Source: Talaromyces rugulosus
Lineage: Eukaryota > Ascomycota > Eurotiomycetes > Eurotiales > Trichocomaceae
Direction: 5' to 3'
Length of the DNA: 64,000 nt
Assembly: GCF_013368755.1 (NCBI RefSeq)
Contig: NC_049565.1
Location: forward strand, 1,674,001-1,738,000
The number at the start of each line of letters is the position of its first letter. Position 1 is the first letter of the stretch. A program made the translations under genes and the position numbers. Shown in pieces: positions 11,414 through 23,277 of the stretch. The notes beneath the pieces were generated by a model. It saw only the letters and a program-made list of their open reading frames with translations, was not told where the DNA came from and searched no databases.

Positions 11414-13177
11414 TTAAAACCGCGACACATCGCTGCCAAACACACGATTGTTGGCCCACCGAAACATAATCCGCATCCGATTTCGCCAACTGATACTCAT
11501 ACTCAGGTACGCTACCTTCCACACCAACCAGGCCATCCTGCCCGTCAGCCCTTCTGGCAGATACGGATTCCGCCGGCCGCCGTCCTTCTTCTCGTGTGGG
11601 ATCTGCATTAGGGCATTGGCATTGCCAATGTATGCCAACGTCCCCATATTGCGGAATGAAAAGTCGCCTACCCGGTCGATATCACCCTGGTTGAAGCGGT
11701 CTGCCAGCCATTTCGCTTCTTGGTTTGTCGCCTGCGCTGTGGCCGGCGGAGCGCCTGTTTCGGGCATCGCGTTGTCGCCAATGGCAAAGACATCTTGCAA
11801 CACTGCTGTCTGCTTGCTCTCTTCATTTTCAAGCTGCACTCGGAAATGGCCGTCGACGAGAAGCGCTCCAACCTTGGGCGCTTTCTTGACGTGCCATCCG
11901 GTCCTTGTCTCTGGTGTAGAACCGTTGGTGTTGTTTAGGTGGACGGACTGTTCCGGAAACTCATCCACGCCGTTTAGGGCATTCTTGACAAACTTGTTCA
12001 TCGTGTTCCCTGTTGCCCACACACACATGCCAACACCAACCTCTCCCTCCTCTTTGGTTTTCAGCGTAAGACACCCCTTGGGATCCATCTCATGCGGTGC
12101 ACAACTATTGGGAACTCCCCATCTCAGCTCTTCGATGTGATGTGACGTCCGGATCTCGATTCCTTCCTTGGACATGGTCTCCATTGCATACTGCGACAGC
12201 GACTTGTCAAACATACTCAGCACCGTAGGAGCAATATCGTACAGCGTCATTCTGGCCTTCCCCTTCAAGCTCGGATACAGCTCATCCATATTCCGCGCAA
12301 TGAAATCCCGCAGTGTTGCTGCTAGCTCTGTACCCGTAGGACCGGCGCCCACGATGGCAAAATGGAGTAAATGACGCTGCATCTCCTCTGTCGTCGTTGG
12401 CAGCGTAGCCAGCTCAAAGCACTCGCGCAGGCGGCGCTTGACTCTGCGCGAATCGCCAATGTCTTTGAAAAACAGGGCGTTCTCGCGCACCCCGGGCGTG
12501 TCAAAGGTCTGACTCACACATCCAACAGCGATCACCAGCTTGTCGTACGGGATTTCAAACATCTGGCCCTGTTCCCACTGCCGCAGATGCTCCTTGCCGC
12601 GCATCGACCCCGTTTCGGGCCCTTCTTCATATGTGCGCTCACTCTCTTCGACTCGCGGGGACTCTGTGACTCCGGACTTGACCACACTAGCCTCGCACAT
12701 GACGACTTTTTTCTTGAGATCGACTGATCTGGCAGCGGCCTGGATAAAGTCGACTTTTGTCTTGTGATCGCGCACAGGCTCGACAATCGACGAGAAATCT
12801 AGGTTCCCTGCTGCCGTGTCGGTCAGCAGCGGCGTGAAGACAAAGTACGAGCGCGGCGAGATGATGGTGCAGTCATATTTGCTGCTTGAGATCTTGCGAG
12901 ACAGCGTGTATCCGCCCCAGCCAGAACCCAAGACGACCACTTTTTCTCGGTCTTTATGTGTTTGCCTAGGTTGGACACTGGCCTGGATTTTGGGAGGGGC
13001 TGGGTCCAGCGGTGTCTCGGGCGTTTGTCTGGATGAAAAAGGCCGTGTTGCTGTATTTGGTGTATGGTGGTGATTCCAGCAGCTCTGATATCGAGAGATA
13101 TGGATCCTTGTCTGCAGGAAATAGCACTGCTGTCCTGCTCCAAGAGTTGGAAAGGACCGCGCTGCTAGATATCTCAT
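11414..13177 (-). CDS. Type II (alternative) NADH:ubiquinone oxidoreductase, mitochondrial
   Basis: A single exon of 587 residues. The N-terminal 50 residues are basic and hydroxylated and lack acidic residues, a plausible mitochondrial leader. The first dinucleotide fold, VVVLGSGWGGYTLSRK, is at about 81-96 (FAD). The second, HFAIVGAGPTGTELA, is at about 272-286 (NADH). A late VFAIGDNAMPETG motif contacts FAD. The C-terminus has the hydrophobic/basic segment typical of membrane-attached NDH-2 enzymes. No EF-hand insertion is visible. These single-subunit flavoenzymes pass electrons from NADH to ubiquinone without pumping protons. Whether it faces the matrix or the intermembrane space cannot be read from sequence. 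Confidence 0.93.
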   Translation of the reverse strand: MRYLAARSFPTLGAGQQCYFLQTRIHISRYQSCWNHHHTPNTATRPFSSRQTPETPLDPAPPKIQASVQPRQTHKDREKVVVLGSGWGGYTLSRKISSSKYDCTIISPRSYFVFTPLLTDTAAGNLDFSSIVEPVRDHKTKVDFIQAAARSVDLKKKVVMCEASVVKSGVTESPRVEESERTYEEGPETGSMRGKEHLRQWEQGQMFEIPYDKLVIAVGCVSQTFDTPGVRENALFFKDIGDSRRVKRRLRECFELATLPTTTEEMQRHLLHFAIVGAGPTGTELAATLRDFIARNMDELYPSLKGKARMTLYDIAPTVLSMFDKSLSQYAMETMSKEGIEIRTSHHIEELRWGVPNSCAPHEMDPKGCLTLKTKEEGEVGVGMCVWATGNTMNKFVKNALNGVDEFPEQSVHLNNTNGSTPETRTGWHVKKAPKVGALLVDGHFRVQLENEESKQTAVLQDVFAIGDNAMPETGAPPATAQATNQEAKWLADRFNQGDIDRVGDFSFRNMGTLAYIGNANALMQIPHEKKDGGRRNPYLPEGLTGRMAWLVWKVAYLSMSISWRNRMRIMFRWANNRVFGSDVSRF

Positions 13178-13908
13178 TGAAGCTTTGCTTGTGTCTTCAT
13201 ATGCAAGTTACCTAAATATATGTAACGATCTCTCCTGGTCGTAGAAAAATAGTACTGAAATAGTGAAGTGAATAAAAATAGTACGCCTGTGAAAATTACT
13301 TTCAAAAAAAAAAAGCTGTCATTCCCATTATATACACCAGACCTCACGATGATATCATCACCGAATAACAAATCACAACCACAAAAAAGTAATCCGCCGC
13401 CCACATGCCAATTGATTTTCAAGATTAAGCGTTCACCGGGCGATAAGGTTAAAAGATTTCGGCCTGTCATGTGAACAAAGAAAAGTTCCTTTTTTTTCCT
13501 ATTCTTCTTTCTCTTTTTTTCTTTTACGTAGAACTGAAACAAGGTGCTGGTAATACAAGGTTCCGTGATTATCCGGGCAACTCGATTCCACCCAGCCGGA
13601 TCTACCCGGGTGTGATCTTAATGGTGCCGCCGTCTCGCTGTTTTTTTTTTATTATCTGAATAATAATATTTATTTTTTTATCTCACATGGAGATGTAGGC
13701 TTGACGTGCGTTTAGTATGAGCGCGCTTTCACATGTACATCAAGTCAATTGCACATGCTGGGTGTTCAACTACCGATTCGGGTATCATCAATTGATATTG
13801 GGTAGAAATATGTCTAGGTATCGATGATAGTAGCCATAATGCACAAAAGCAAAAGCAAACGCAATAACAATAACAATACTAAAATCATTAATCATTAATT
13901 CCTCAGCC
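13178..13908. other. Intergenic
   Basis: Nothing recognisable. It contains T-rich tracts around 13475-13530 and 13640-13680 and the promoter side of the NADH dehydrogenase gene. Confidence 0.4.
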
Positions 13909-15855
13909 TCAGTCCAAATGGGTCGCCGGCAAAGGCGGCTGTATAGCAAACACACTGATGCCCGCGATAGTCAACATGATACCGGTGGCCACAAACGGCA
14001 AGCCAAGCAACAAGCCGCCAACTCTCATTCCCAGCTCGAACGCGCCCATGAGAGCGGGCTCGTTGGCGAGCTTTCCGATCGCCTCGCCAATGGTCATCGC
14101 CGTGTACAGCATTCCGATATGACCCGGTTCGATGAATGGGGTCGCTAGGCTCAGAGCAGCGGGGACAAAGCCATGTCCTAGGGCAAAGATGGTCAATCCT
14201 GCAAGAAACCCGCATTAGTGAGTCATCATAAATTGTGTTTTCGTAGACGGAAATAAGAAAAGAGAGAAACCCTACCGGTGACCATGATGGACATAATCGG
14301 GGCTAGCCCAATCACAAAAGCCCCCAAAGCGAGACAAACAATGCTCGCACGAGAGATCCACTTGTCTTTTTGACCACCATTGAAATTGCGGCGCAGAAGC
14401 ATCTCGCTTACCGCCGGGAGTATTGTACTCAATAGGATGAGGTTGACGACATTGCGGTACGTCAACCAGAAGCTTGCCTGCCAGAGTATAAGCATATGGT
14501 ACAACATTTCAAAAATATGTGTGCACAAACCTGGGACATTCGCCAGCCATATCGTTGCGAAATGTAATTCTTGAAAAAGTCGGCTGATTGGTCATACAGT
14601 TGGCCAACTGACAACAGGGGTACCAGCAAAAGGAGCTGGCGCGAAGCTATCAGGAGTCTGAGGTCTTGCAGCCTCGAAACGATCTTTCTCGATCGTCTCC
14701 AGAAAGTGCTCTTCCGAACGTCAGAGTAAACCACCGGGTCATCTTCCTCCTCGGGTTCCTCTTCTTCCAGTCGGATGCTGTGTACAACTTCAGACATTTC
14801 CATGGTTTCTGGAAGAACCAGCCAGGTTGCCAACAGTGCCATGATAAAAGCAATCAATCCAAAGCGAGCCGGCCACCAGGGCTGCATGCCAGTCAATGCC
14901 TCGCTGGCTGGCGACAATATCATATCTGAGAGGAGAGCAACTCCATATAGCCGGAAAAACTTTGATGCTCTGGTCTAGTTAGATATTTTATCTTGTTGGC
15001 TCAGGCGGGAATGGTACTCACCGTTTTTCTTCCGGTGTTACATCAGACACCATGGCGAATATCATCGCATTCACAACCAGGTTCCCACCGCCTACGAGCT
15101 GGAATATCACCGACAGCCAGGTCAACCTTGTTGGGAAGACACGAGGCCAGAATACTAACACTGTTAGTAATGAATAAACAAACGTAGGGTACAGTGCATA
15201 CATATAATCTGTGCCCAGATAGTGGCCATGGTCATTCCTGCCAGGGCAAGTGCTAGTATAGGGCGGCGGCCGTATCGGTCGGCGGCCATGCCGTAGAAAA
15301 CACCGAATAAAATCCCTAGAACTATTAGACGATACAACATAAATATAAAGATAAAGTGTGACACTCACCAGGGCCCGTGTCAAACAGCTGTTGCCACTGG
15401 GTCAAGGTCGTCACCTCGTCTTGGACGGCCTGAACCTTGCAGTCTTCGCCCAACGACCCGGCTGTGCCATACTCGGCCATGCAAACTGAGTCCTCCCTCA
15501 GTTGAATAAAGGGCGCTCGTAACACAACATTTGCTGCCTGCACAAGAGCAAAGATGGCAAAGCATAGCCTCCATATGTGCTTGTTCCTCGCCCGCGATGC
15601 GGCCTCGATCTCTTCGGCCGTTTCCTCGTTCGGCGCGGGGGATGACAGCAGCGGTGTTCCCTGGTCGGGTAGAGAGTGGGTAGGAGACGGCATCTCTTGC
15701 GGCGTATGCGAGTCGACAGCGGCCGACGAAAATACTGAAGACACAGGGTCGCGCGCCATGTTGAGCATGAGCAACACTGCTGTGTTGAGGCGGTTTGGGT
15801 TGTCGGTATCGATAAGCCGGAAGCGCCGGGCGAGATCTGCCCAAGTGCCAGTCAC
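13909..15855 (-). CDS. MFS transporter (12-helix type) with acidic cytosolic loop
   Basis: Several exons read on the minus strand. Exon 1 (15855 to 15369) has a long polar N-terminus and then the first helix (WRLCFAIFALVQAANVVLRA), ending at GTGAGT. The next exon gives GVLGILFGVFYGMAADRYGR with RPIL, the MFS motif A between helices 2 and 3. Later exons give the helix pairs around 15018-15160, 14530-14960 (with an acidic loop LEEEEPEEEDDPVV between the halves), 14280-14480 and 13909-14196, ending PPLPATHLD. It is an integral plasma- or vacuolar-membrane transporter. The substrate is unknown and no close subfamily is recognised. The start could also be at a later Met (MARDPVSSV). Confidence 0.82.
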
Positions 15856-17239
15856 TAAACCTCTTTGGGTGCTAGCTTCCGCCTATCGCGGGCCCCCATT
15901 AAAGCATGTGGAGTATTTTATAGTTTTCACTTTTTAGAGAACACGATAATAAGACTAGTATTAACGGGAAGAGGAATAAATTAAGAGTTGCATAATTATA
16001 GGAAAACGGAATACATACATAACATCGTGTGAGATTAAAGTTACCTGTCCCAATCTAGTTCATGCGGCTTGCCTCCCTGGGTGTGGTCAGAGGAGGCATC
16101 TTTCATTCAGCTATCCTCTAGGTGATATTTATACATGTAATATCCTATTTATATTAAAGTAAATTAATATCAGATATCAGATATAAAAAATTATTGTTTA
16201 TAATAATGAATAACAAAAGTTCGTATAGCCTTCAATGCTTGGTGTATATATATATATATGTATATTGTTTATTTTCATTAAAAAGTATACAAAGCATAAG
16301 ACCTCAAGCGCTCAAAAGGACGAATGACAGTGGAAAAACTATAGATCCCATTCATAATGATTTGACAGCTATAGAATATAGTCCACAAGGTTATCTTATA
16401 GAAGGTTGATTGTATGTAAACAAATAGCAAGAAATGTAATCCATAGAATTATAGGAGGCGATGGTGGAGGCTTGGATGTGGTGCTAGGATTATTTCTGTC
16501 CTCGCCTGTGGACCAGTAGCGACAAGGTATATGTATATCATCGCCCTGTTTTGTTCGCATCCTTTTTTGACAAGTATTGTCGTTCACATGCCATTCTGCG
16601 CTGTATTCCAACACTTTCTGAAACTGTAGTAGCATAACAATATGTGCAGAACCATTTGTGCTTTTTTTGCTACTAGCAACCTTTATTTTTAACTTTTAAA
16701 TAAATCTTTTGTTCTGTAAAGGTGATCAAGATAAGGCAATAGGTTCAATAGCATATTATTGACGCCCACTGTCAATAGTCTCCAAATCACTCTTTTATAA
16801 TTACCTGAGCTGATAGGAAACATGTATAGGTCTTAGTAGATAGAATTTAGGCGAGCCTAAGTCTCTTAGCAATCTGTTAAATGCAGTACTACTAAATGGA
16901 AAAGGATTATATATACAAATTTATTAATACATAATATAGCTAATCATTGAAAATATTACAACAAAAATCGAAATGTATTCTACGTATACCACCGTAGAAT
17001 AAATTAGATAATAATCCTTGATTCAGTTTCGGAATTCCTCAAGTACTGGGAGGAGCGTCAGGTTGTATAATCCTTGCTTTCCCCCACCACCAGGCATGTG
17101 AAAGAAAGCGGTTCCAATCAAACTTAAATTATTAAGTTGCAATCAATGAGTTGTTCCCAAAAAGAAATGGCCTCGTCCAATCAGCTCTGCACATCTCCAG
17201 GGAGAAATCAATAATACCCTTATAGCTATTCTATATAGC
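15856..17239. other. AT-rich intergenic region
   Basis: About 1.4 kb with no gene except the relic next to the NLR. A (TA)n tract lies at about 16245-16259. At about 17160-17239 the DNA still reads as a further ankyrin repeat of the NLR (NSYKGIIDFSLEMCRAD) interrupted by stops. Confidence 0.5.
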
Positions 17240-17730
17240 TTATTGTAATGGTGCCCGGCCATGATTATCCTTTGGGTCAGGATTAACTCTGCCTGTTTCA
17301 AGTAAAAGCTTAATAATAACCTTGTTATTATTCTGTATAGCCCACCATAATGGGGTATAGCCCTGATTATCCTTTGGGTCAGGATCAACTTTGCCTGTTT
17401 CAAGTAGAAGCTTAACAATAGCTTTACGGCCATTCCGTGCAGCCCAGTATAATGGCGTCTGGCCATTATTATCCTTTAGGTCAGGATCAACTTTGCCTGT
17501 CTCAAGGAGAAGCCTAATGATAGCCTCATGGCCATACCACGAAGCCCACCATATTGGTGTCCGGCCATTATTATCCTTTGGGTCAGGATCAGCCCTGCCT
17601 ATCTCAAGGAGGAGTTTAATGATAGCTTCATCGCCATTCCATGCAGCCCACCATAACGGTGTCTGGCCGTTATTATCTCTCAGGTTAGGATTAGCTCCGG
17701 CTGTCTCGAGGAGGAGCTTAACAACGTCCT
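17240..17730 (-). repeat. Tandem, highly similar ankyrin repeat units (about 102 bp)
   Basis: Five consecutive units of about 34 codons share the pattern KLLLETGK, DPDPKDNNG, TPLWWA. The linker and helix residues are almost invariant, while the residues after TPL and WA vary (WWAAWNGDE, WWASWYGHE, YWAARNGRK, WWAIQNNNK). Such high internal conservation with variable surface positions is known for recognition repeats of fungal NLRs. The most 3' unit is broken by TAA (17240-17242) and TAG (17231-17233). Confidence 0.8.
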
Positions 17731-20700
17731 CATGGCCTTTTTCTACGGCCGGAAATAGTAGGTTTTCACTAATCATATACTCTGAATGGACCTGGGTTGC
17801 ATTTCTGTAAAGCAGGTGAACGATCGCCTTATGTCCACCAAAAATGGCATAAGACAGCGGCGTCCCATCAATTTCATCTGCCACATCAATCCGTGCACCT
17901 GCGTTAAGCAGTACCTTGACGACTGCCACGTTTCCATTCCAAGCTGCATACAGTAGAGGCGTTCGACGGTATCTGTCCACTGAATCGACTTGTGCTCCCT
18001 TCCTAAATGCTAGCTTGACGATACTCTTCAGGTAACTGCCAGTCCCCCTAATCAGTAGCTGAACAACTGGGGCAAACCCGTTTCTAGCAGCCCAAGATAG
18101 TGCAGACCGCCTATATGTGCCATCTTTAAGATTCAGGTCAATGTCATTCGATTCAAGAAGAATATTTACCACAATTCTGAATCCAAAATAGGATGCAACC
18201 ATAAGGGTGGTAAAACTTTTGGGGAAATCTGTGTGTGTGCTTGTCCAATATATCCTGAACCAAGTCAAGCAACGGCTCGAAGTTGTATCGCATAGTCTCA
18301 GCAGTGATTGTATCACGGTGCCGTCCTTGATATGGGACTCATGAAAGTGAGTGACCCAGTTTTTGGCAGAGTAGTCGAGAAAGGTGTGACTGTCAATATA
18401 TTCGGGTATAGCATCTTCACTAAGAGGATTGGTCTCAAATTCTGTGAAATTCAAGTGCCGGATGCAGATATCTGTAAGAATACGGTGAGACTCTTGTGGT
18501 TGTAGTGAGTGTTTCCATTTGAAATCTTCACGGACGCTACCAAGAGGACCCTGAACCAAGAATTCCTTCGCAGTTTGGTGAAGCAGGTATATTCTCGAGT
18601 CTATGACTGTCACAAAGAGACCACATAAATCTCGAACGTCCTCACGAAAACGCTCTTCCGATTTGAAGTCAAGGTCGCTGTAGGAGTGATGATTTTCTGT
18701 AAGAGTTAACGCTAAACTCATTTCTTTCAGAGTTAAGGGTCGAATTGCTGCAACAACAATCTGTAGTAGTTTTTTGGCTTGATCAGAATCACGACTCCTG
18801 GATAGAATCCTCTCATACGCTTCATCAACGGTATGTGGGAGGTGGGAGATCGCATCGACTATCCCGGCTTTGTCAATGTTAAAATTGTTCTCAATTAAAT
18901 CTAGAGTTAGGTGAACCCATAGATATGTTCTGTTGGGAACATTAATAAGCTTTTGCAATAGAAGTTCTTGCTCCTCATGCTTAAGCTTCAATTTTGCACC
19001 AATCTCGCTGACTCTGACTTCAATGAAAATACCAATCTCTTGTGAAATTTTCTTCGACTCCACTTCACCCCCTCCGCTGAGGCGAATGATTGGAAATTCC
19101 GGAATCTCTAAAGGCTGGAAACCCCGTCGAATGTCGCCATAGGGCCGACTAGTAAGAAGGAATTTCAAATTGAAGTTTCTCTTCTTACCATATAGTTTGC
19201 ACAACGATTTGATTAATTGAGATCTTCCACATTCTTCGCATTCGTCAATGGCATCGAGTACAACGATAATTTCACCGCCGGCATTTTCATCTTCTGCAAT
19301 GCTAATAAAGGTGTTCCAGAGTTCATCAAATGAGCTGGTAAAGTTTTCTCCACTAACTTCGAATTGTTCAAGAATCGTTTCAGAGAGAAGAATACGTTTT
19401 TGCATAAAGAGTTGGTGTAGGATGCAGGAAAGAGCACTGACAATGATCCTCTGGTCATCAAAGTCGTCCTTGAAGAAGTAGCATATAGTCCTGGACTTAT
19501 TAGCCACTAGGACATCATCTACTAGATATTTGGCAAGGACAGATTTCCCGCAACCCGGATCTGCGGATACCCAAAGTATTCTCGACGTACTGCTGTCTTT
19601 CCAGTCTCGGAAGAGCCTATGAGCTGTAAACCATCCACATGTCCCTTGGATCCGGTCTGGATTGCGTTCTTTTTGAGCGCGGTATGGGCATACATTGAGT
19701 TTCTTTAGAAGCTCGATTTCTTTGGCTTTCCGGGTTTGTTCCCTCCAGAGCTCCGTGTTTCTATCGAGGCTCTCTCCACGAAACCGGTTTGCACCGCGGG
19801 GAATGCTTGAGCCATTTTCCTCTGCAAAATCATGATTTACCAACCCCAACCGAGACACATCGGTTGAAGGAATCACGGATAATACCTGTTTCGCATATAC
19901 TGCGGCAGCTCCTCCTGCATATGCTTGCCATCTTTTATTCTTATGCGAGTCGGCATAATCGCAGATCCCTCGGATGACGAGACATGGAAAAGTATTCATG
20001 AGGCCTGCTGCCTCCATCTCAAAGCAGAGAACTCCACCTAGCTCCGAGTTAACTTTGTCCCTTTCGGTAGCATCTCTCATGACTTGATTCCCGGATGCGA
20101 TAGTGCCGTAGTGAACCATAAAATCCCGACCACGTGGATTCCGCTTTATGACCTTCTTCTGATCACAATTTACACATGTCTCTCCGGAAATGTGGTCATA
20201 GCTAGGTTCAAAAAGCACATCTGGCCCCACATCTTCTTGTGAGAATTCCGGCCACGTATTGAGTGTAGAAAAGCATTTCATGAATCTAGCTTCGAGCTAG
20301 CCACGATCAGCTTCCAGCTTTGCAATAGCGTTAAGCAATAATGTTGGTGGAGCATTTAGACACCCCGTCCTCAGAAATCCGCTCTCAGTTGTCTTCCCAA
20401 AGTCATATTGCACGACTCCACCATGCGATAGAGTCGGCCGACTGACCACCACATCTCCTAACCGAATATCAACATCTTGAGAGGGGACGCCACCTCCAAC
20501 GCCAACCATCAAACCAAACTCGATCGATGGAAAAGTAGACATCATCCGGGTCGCGACCGCAGAAGCAGAGCTGGTGCCCGTTTGACCATATGGAAGACAT
20601 GCGACAACCACATTATGTTCACCAATACGACCGAGAGTGTATATACTCGCATCGTTAACATGTCGATAGGAGTCTTTATGGATTTCATCTAGCATTCTTC

Positions 20701-20797
20701 GCGCAGCGGCGAGTTCGATGGGCAGCGCGCATATCCAACCGACGGTGTAATTCTCCGGCCGAGCTCGATATAGCTTTGACATCGCAAGGGAATCCAT
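17240..20797 (-). CDS. NLR-type protein: nucleoside phosphorylase-NACHT-ankyrin, interrupted by an in-frame stop
   Basis: ATG is at 20795-20797. The first 166 residues contain YTVGWICALPIELAAARRML and MVGVGGGVPSQDVDIRLGDV of the PNP_UDP_1 fold. A TAG at 20297-20299 then interrupts the frame. The same frame continues open for over 1000 codons with the rest of the phosphorylase domain (CFEMEAAGLMNTFPCLVIRG), a NACHT NTPase (Walker A SADPGCGKSVLAKYL near 19560, Walker B IIVVLDAIDECEE near 19240) and about ten ankyrin repeats. The last 34-residue repeats are nearly identical to each other. The protein ends LQ-stop in the middle of a repeat. Fungal NLRs of this architecture are linked to non-self recognition and regulated cell death (family knowledge). 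The internal stop means a truncated product, a pseudogene, readthrough, or a base error. The domain order is clear and the functional state is not. Confidence 0.85.
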
Positions 20798-21250
20798 ACA
20801 AGAAAGAAGGTCGATTGAAAGTCAAATCTAGCGGCTTGGGTTGTTTGGAAACATGGCGCCTTGTTGTCCAGATCACCCACAATTTGGTCAGCCTCGTGAA
20901 GTTGACGTGGGCGCTACCAGCCGTAACCTGGATAAGCTCGGACGGCAAAAGGCCGAACCATGCAGATATTCCACAGACACAGGCCACAGGCTTGCGACCC
21001 CCATAACGATATATGCAATCTAGCTAGCATCTCCTTTGAGTGTTTCCCGTACTCGAGAAATGTTATTAATATCATTTAGCCTGATTCTAGGCGTCGCTAC
21101 TCTACTTTCGTATACATTACCGCATATAGTTTAGCGTGTTGCTTAACCAGCTTAAAGCGCTTCGCCTCCACAACCTCGTGTCACTCCCGTATAACTAACT
21201 AGTTATACATGCGCTAATGCCAGCTGGTGTTGGATAAATTTCTCGTCGCG
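20798..21250. other. Divergent promoter region between the NLR and a Zn2Cys6 gene
   Basis: It separates two divergently read genes. The open frames seen here are short and overlap on both strands. No specific motif is assigned. Confidence 0.4.
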
Positions 21251-22519
21251 ATGTCTCTGCGTCGTTCTCATCGTAAGTCTAGGCATGGCTGTCTAACATG
21301 TAAGCGCCGAAGAATCAAGGTACCATCCCCTTCACTTCAGTGTCGCGTTCCGTTTTGTGGTGATGCTATATTCATTTCAACTCATATTCTCACACTAATT
21401 ATCTAGTGTGACGAAGTACGACCTGTCTGTACACACTGCCAACACCGCCAGGAACCTTGTGATTATACCACTGAGGCTCCTTATATATGGAATGCCGATA
21501 AACCCGCCCAACGACCGGCTCACAATGCGGCCGAATCGAGTTTATCTCGCCCCTCAGATCAATCATTCAATCTTCTCGGCAGGCTTGGGGCCAATGATAG
21601 AACAGAAAGGCCCCCGCCAACCCTTAACATGAACCAGCTCGAGCTTCTTGTACAGTGGCAAACCCATACACACCAATACTTCGCACGGAGCGAGGAGATG
21701 AAACACTTCTGGCAGACCTTGATAGTTGAAGAAGCCCTGCGTACGCCATTTCTTATGCATGGCCTCTTTGGAATATCAGCTTTACACCTTGCTCTTACGC
21801 AAGAATCACCAAAAAGGGCATTCTGGCTTAATTTAGCCATGGCGCACAAGGGAGAAGCCCTCCAGGAGTTTGTTAAAAATCTCTTTAATATAAACCCACT
21901 CAATGCAAAAGCCATGTTTTGCTTGTCCGGCCTGATTGTTGGGTATGCCTTTGGCGCTGCCTTTACCGGGCTCTCCGATGCCGATCAGCCTAGTCTGGAT
22001 GGGCTTATCGATATATTCTCCCTCTGTCGTGGTGTCCAGGGTATTGTGAGCACTGCATCTTCATTTCTGCAACAGAGTGACTTTGCACATGTCTTTTCGC
22101 TGCAACAATTTAGTGTCACTATCCCCAGTGATGCGGAAGCGTCCTTAGACAATCTCCATGCATTGAGCACATCATTTGGGGAGCAATCCGACTCTGACTT
22201 CAAATCTTACACCAAAAGCATCAACGCCTTGAAAATGCTTTCTGCACAGAGTTATTTCAAACCTAAGTCGATGACTCTAGCCAGCGGGTTTCCCATGAAG
22301 TCTCCGGCGTCCTACATTGAGCAATTAAAAAATAGAGAGCCTTTTTCATTGGTTATTCTGTCTCATTACTGTGCCTTCCTCCATCTCTCCCGCGAGAATT
22401 GGTTCTTGCAGTCCTGGGGAAGTTGTGTTCTCAAAGATGTGAACAGGCTACTTGAGCCTAACTGGAGACAATATATCCAATGGCCGATCCAACAGGTTCT
22501 CGGAAATGATGGGATTTAA
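21251..22519 (+). CDS. Zn2Cys6 transcription factor, Upc2/sterol-uptake-control-like
   Basis: Exon 1 is 21251-21319 (MSLRRSHRKSRHGCLTCKRR then RIK). The intron 21320-21406 is GTACCA...ATCTAG. Exon 2 is 21407-22519 and begins CDEVRPVCTHCQHRQEPCDY. The join restores C-X2-C-X6-C-X5-C-X2-C-X6-C in a context (RRSHRKSRHGCLTCKRRRIK) typical of the Upc2/sterol uptake control group. The protein is 393 residues. The C-terminal part (FWQTLIVEEALRTPFLMHGL, then FGISALHLAL) is the usual fungal middle region, and it ends LEPNWRQYIQWPIQQ and a few more residues. It is a nuclear regulator. Similarity to Upc2 does not prove sterol sensing, since many secondary-metabolite regulators share this fold. Confidence 0.85.
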
Positions 22520-23277
22520 CGAAGATCCTCTTTTCTTGAATATTAGAGGGCTTCTTCGGAAAATTAAGCAGCCAATGTTACTCTACTATCAAAGATTAGT
22601 TATAGTAACTATGTTCTGGTGGGGCTTGATCTCATTTCCCACCCAACAAACTCGGTCCTATACAACTATGACTACATGTCTTGATCACCTCAGATCTACC
22701 CCTTTGTTTCAAAATCCAATGTATTTAAATGGCGAAACTATATCCGTCACTCTTTACTGCCAAGTTTCACATTATATTAACAGAGTCATAGCGACGATTT
22801 AGTCAAACCACGCCAATCCTCACTAGGGGCGATATACGGAACTTCGTAATGATAACCAAAACAGGTATATTTTCATAGTGCAGATCTTGCAGATCTTTAC
22901 TTCTACAGATTAATTCAATTTGACGGCAGGGTTCCTCGGCCTATGCACCAATAGGGGCTAACGCTATTTAATCAACGAACTTTTAGGAACCGAATACGAG
23001 TACGAAAGCGTATAAACAAACTCGGCATATGAGACAAAATTCCTGGAAACAAAGATCAGCCCTCGGTCTGGACTAGTTATTAATTACTTGAATATAAGTG
23101 GATGGGCGTTGAACTGCGGGGATAGAAGAAACTTATTAAAAGGGCGCCTTGGAAGCCACACTTAATTTTGATCGCATTCGTTCAACATATTTAAATTGGT
23201 ACACAAAATTTGAAGTCATCTGAAGGCTCTCTTCGCATTCTGCCATCAATTGATCACTCTCACGGTTTTAAAACAAA
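22520..23277. other. Intergenic
   Basis: An open frame at 22452-22802 overlaps the end of the regulator in another phase. It has no recognisable domain and no better start. The last 250 bp form the promoter of the peroxygenase gene, with no clear motif. Confidence 0.35.

Noticed and set aside
11448..12140. Open plus-strand frame of 230 codons
   Set aside because: Antisense to the NADH dehydrogenase gene; it has no domain of its own.
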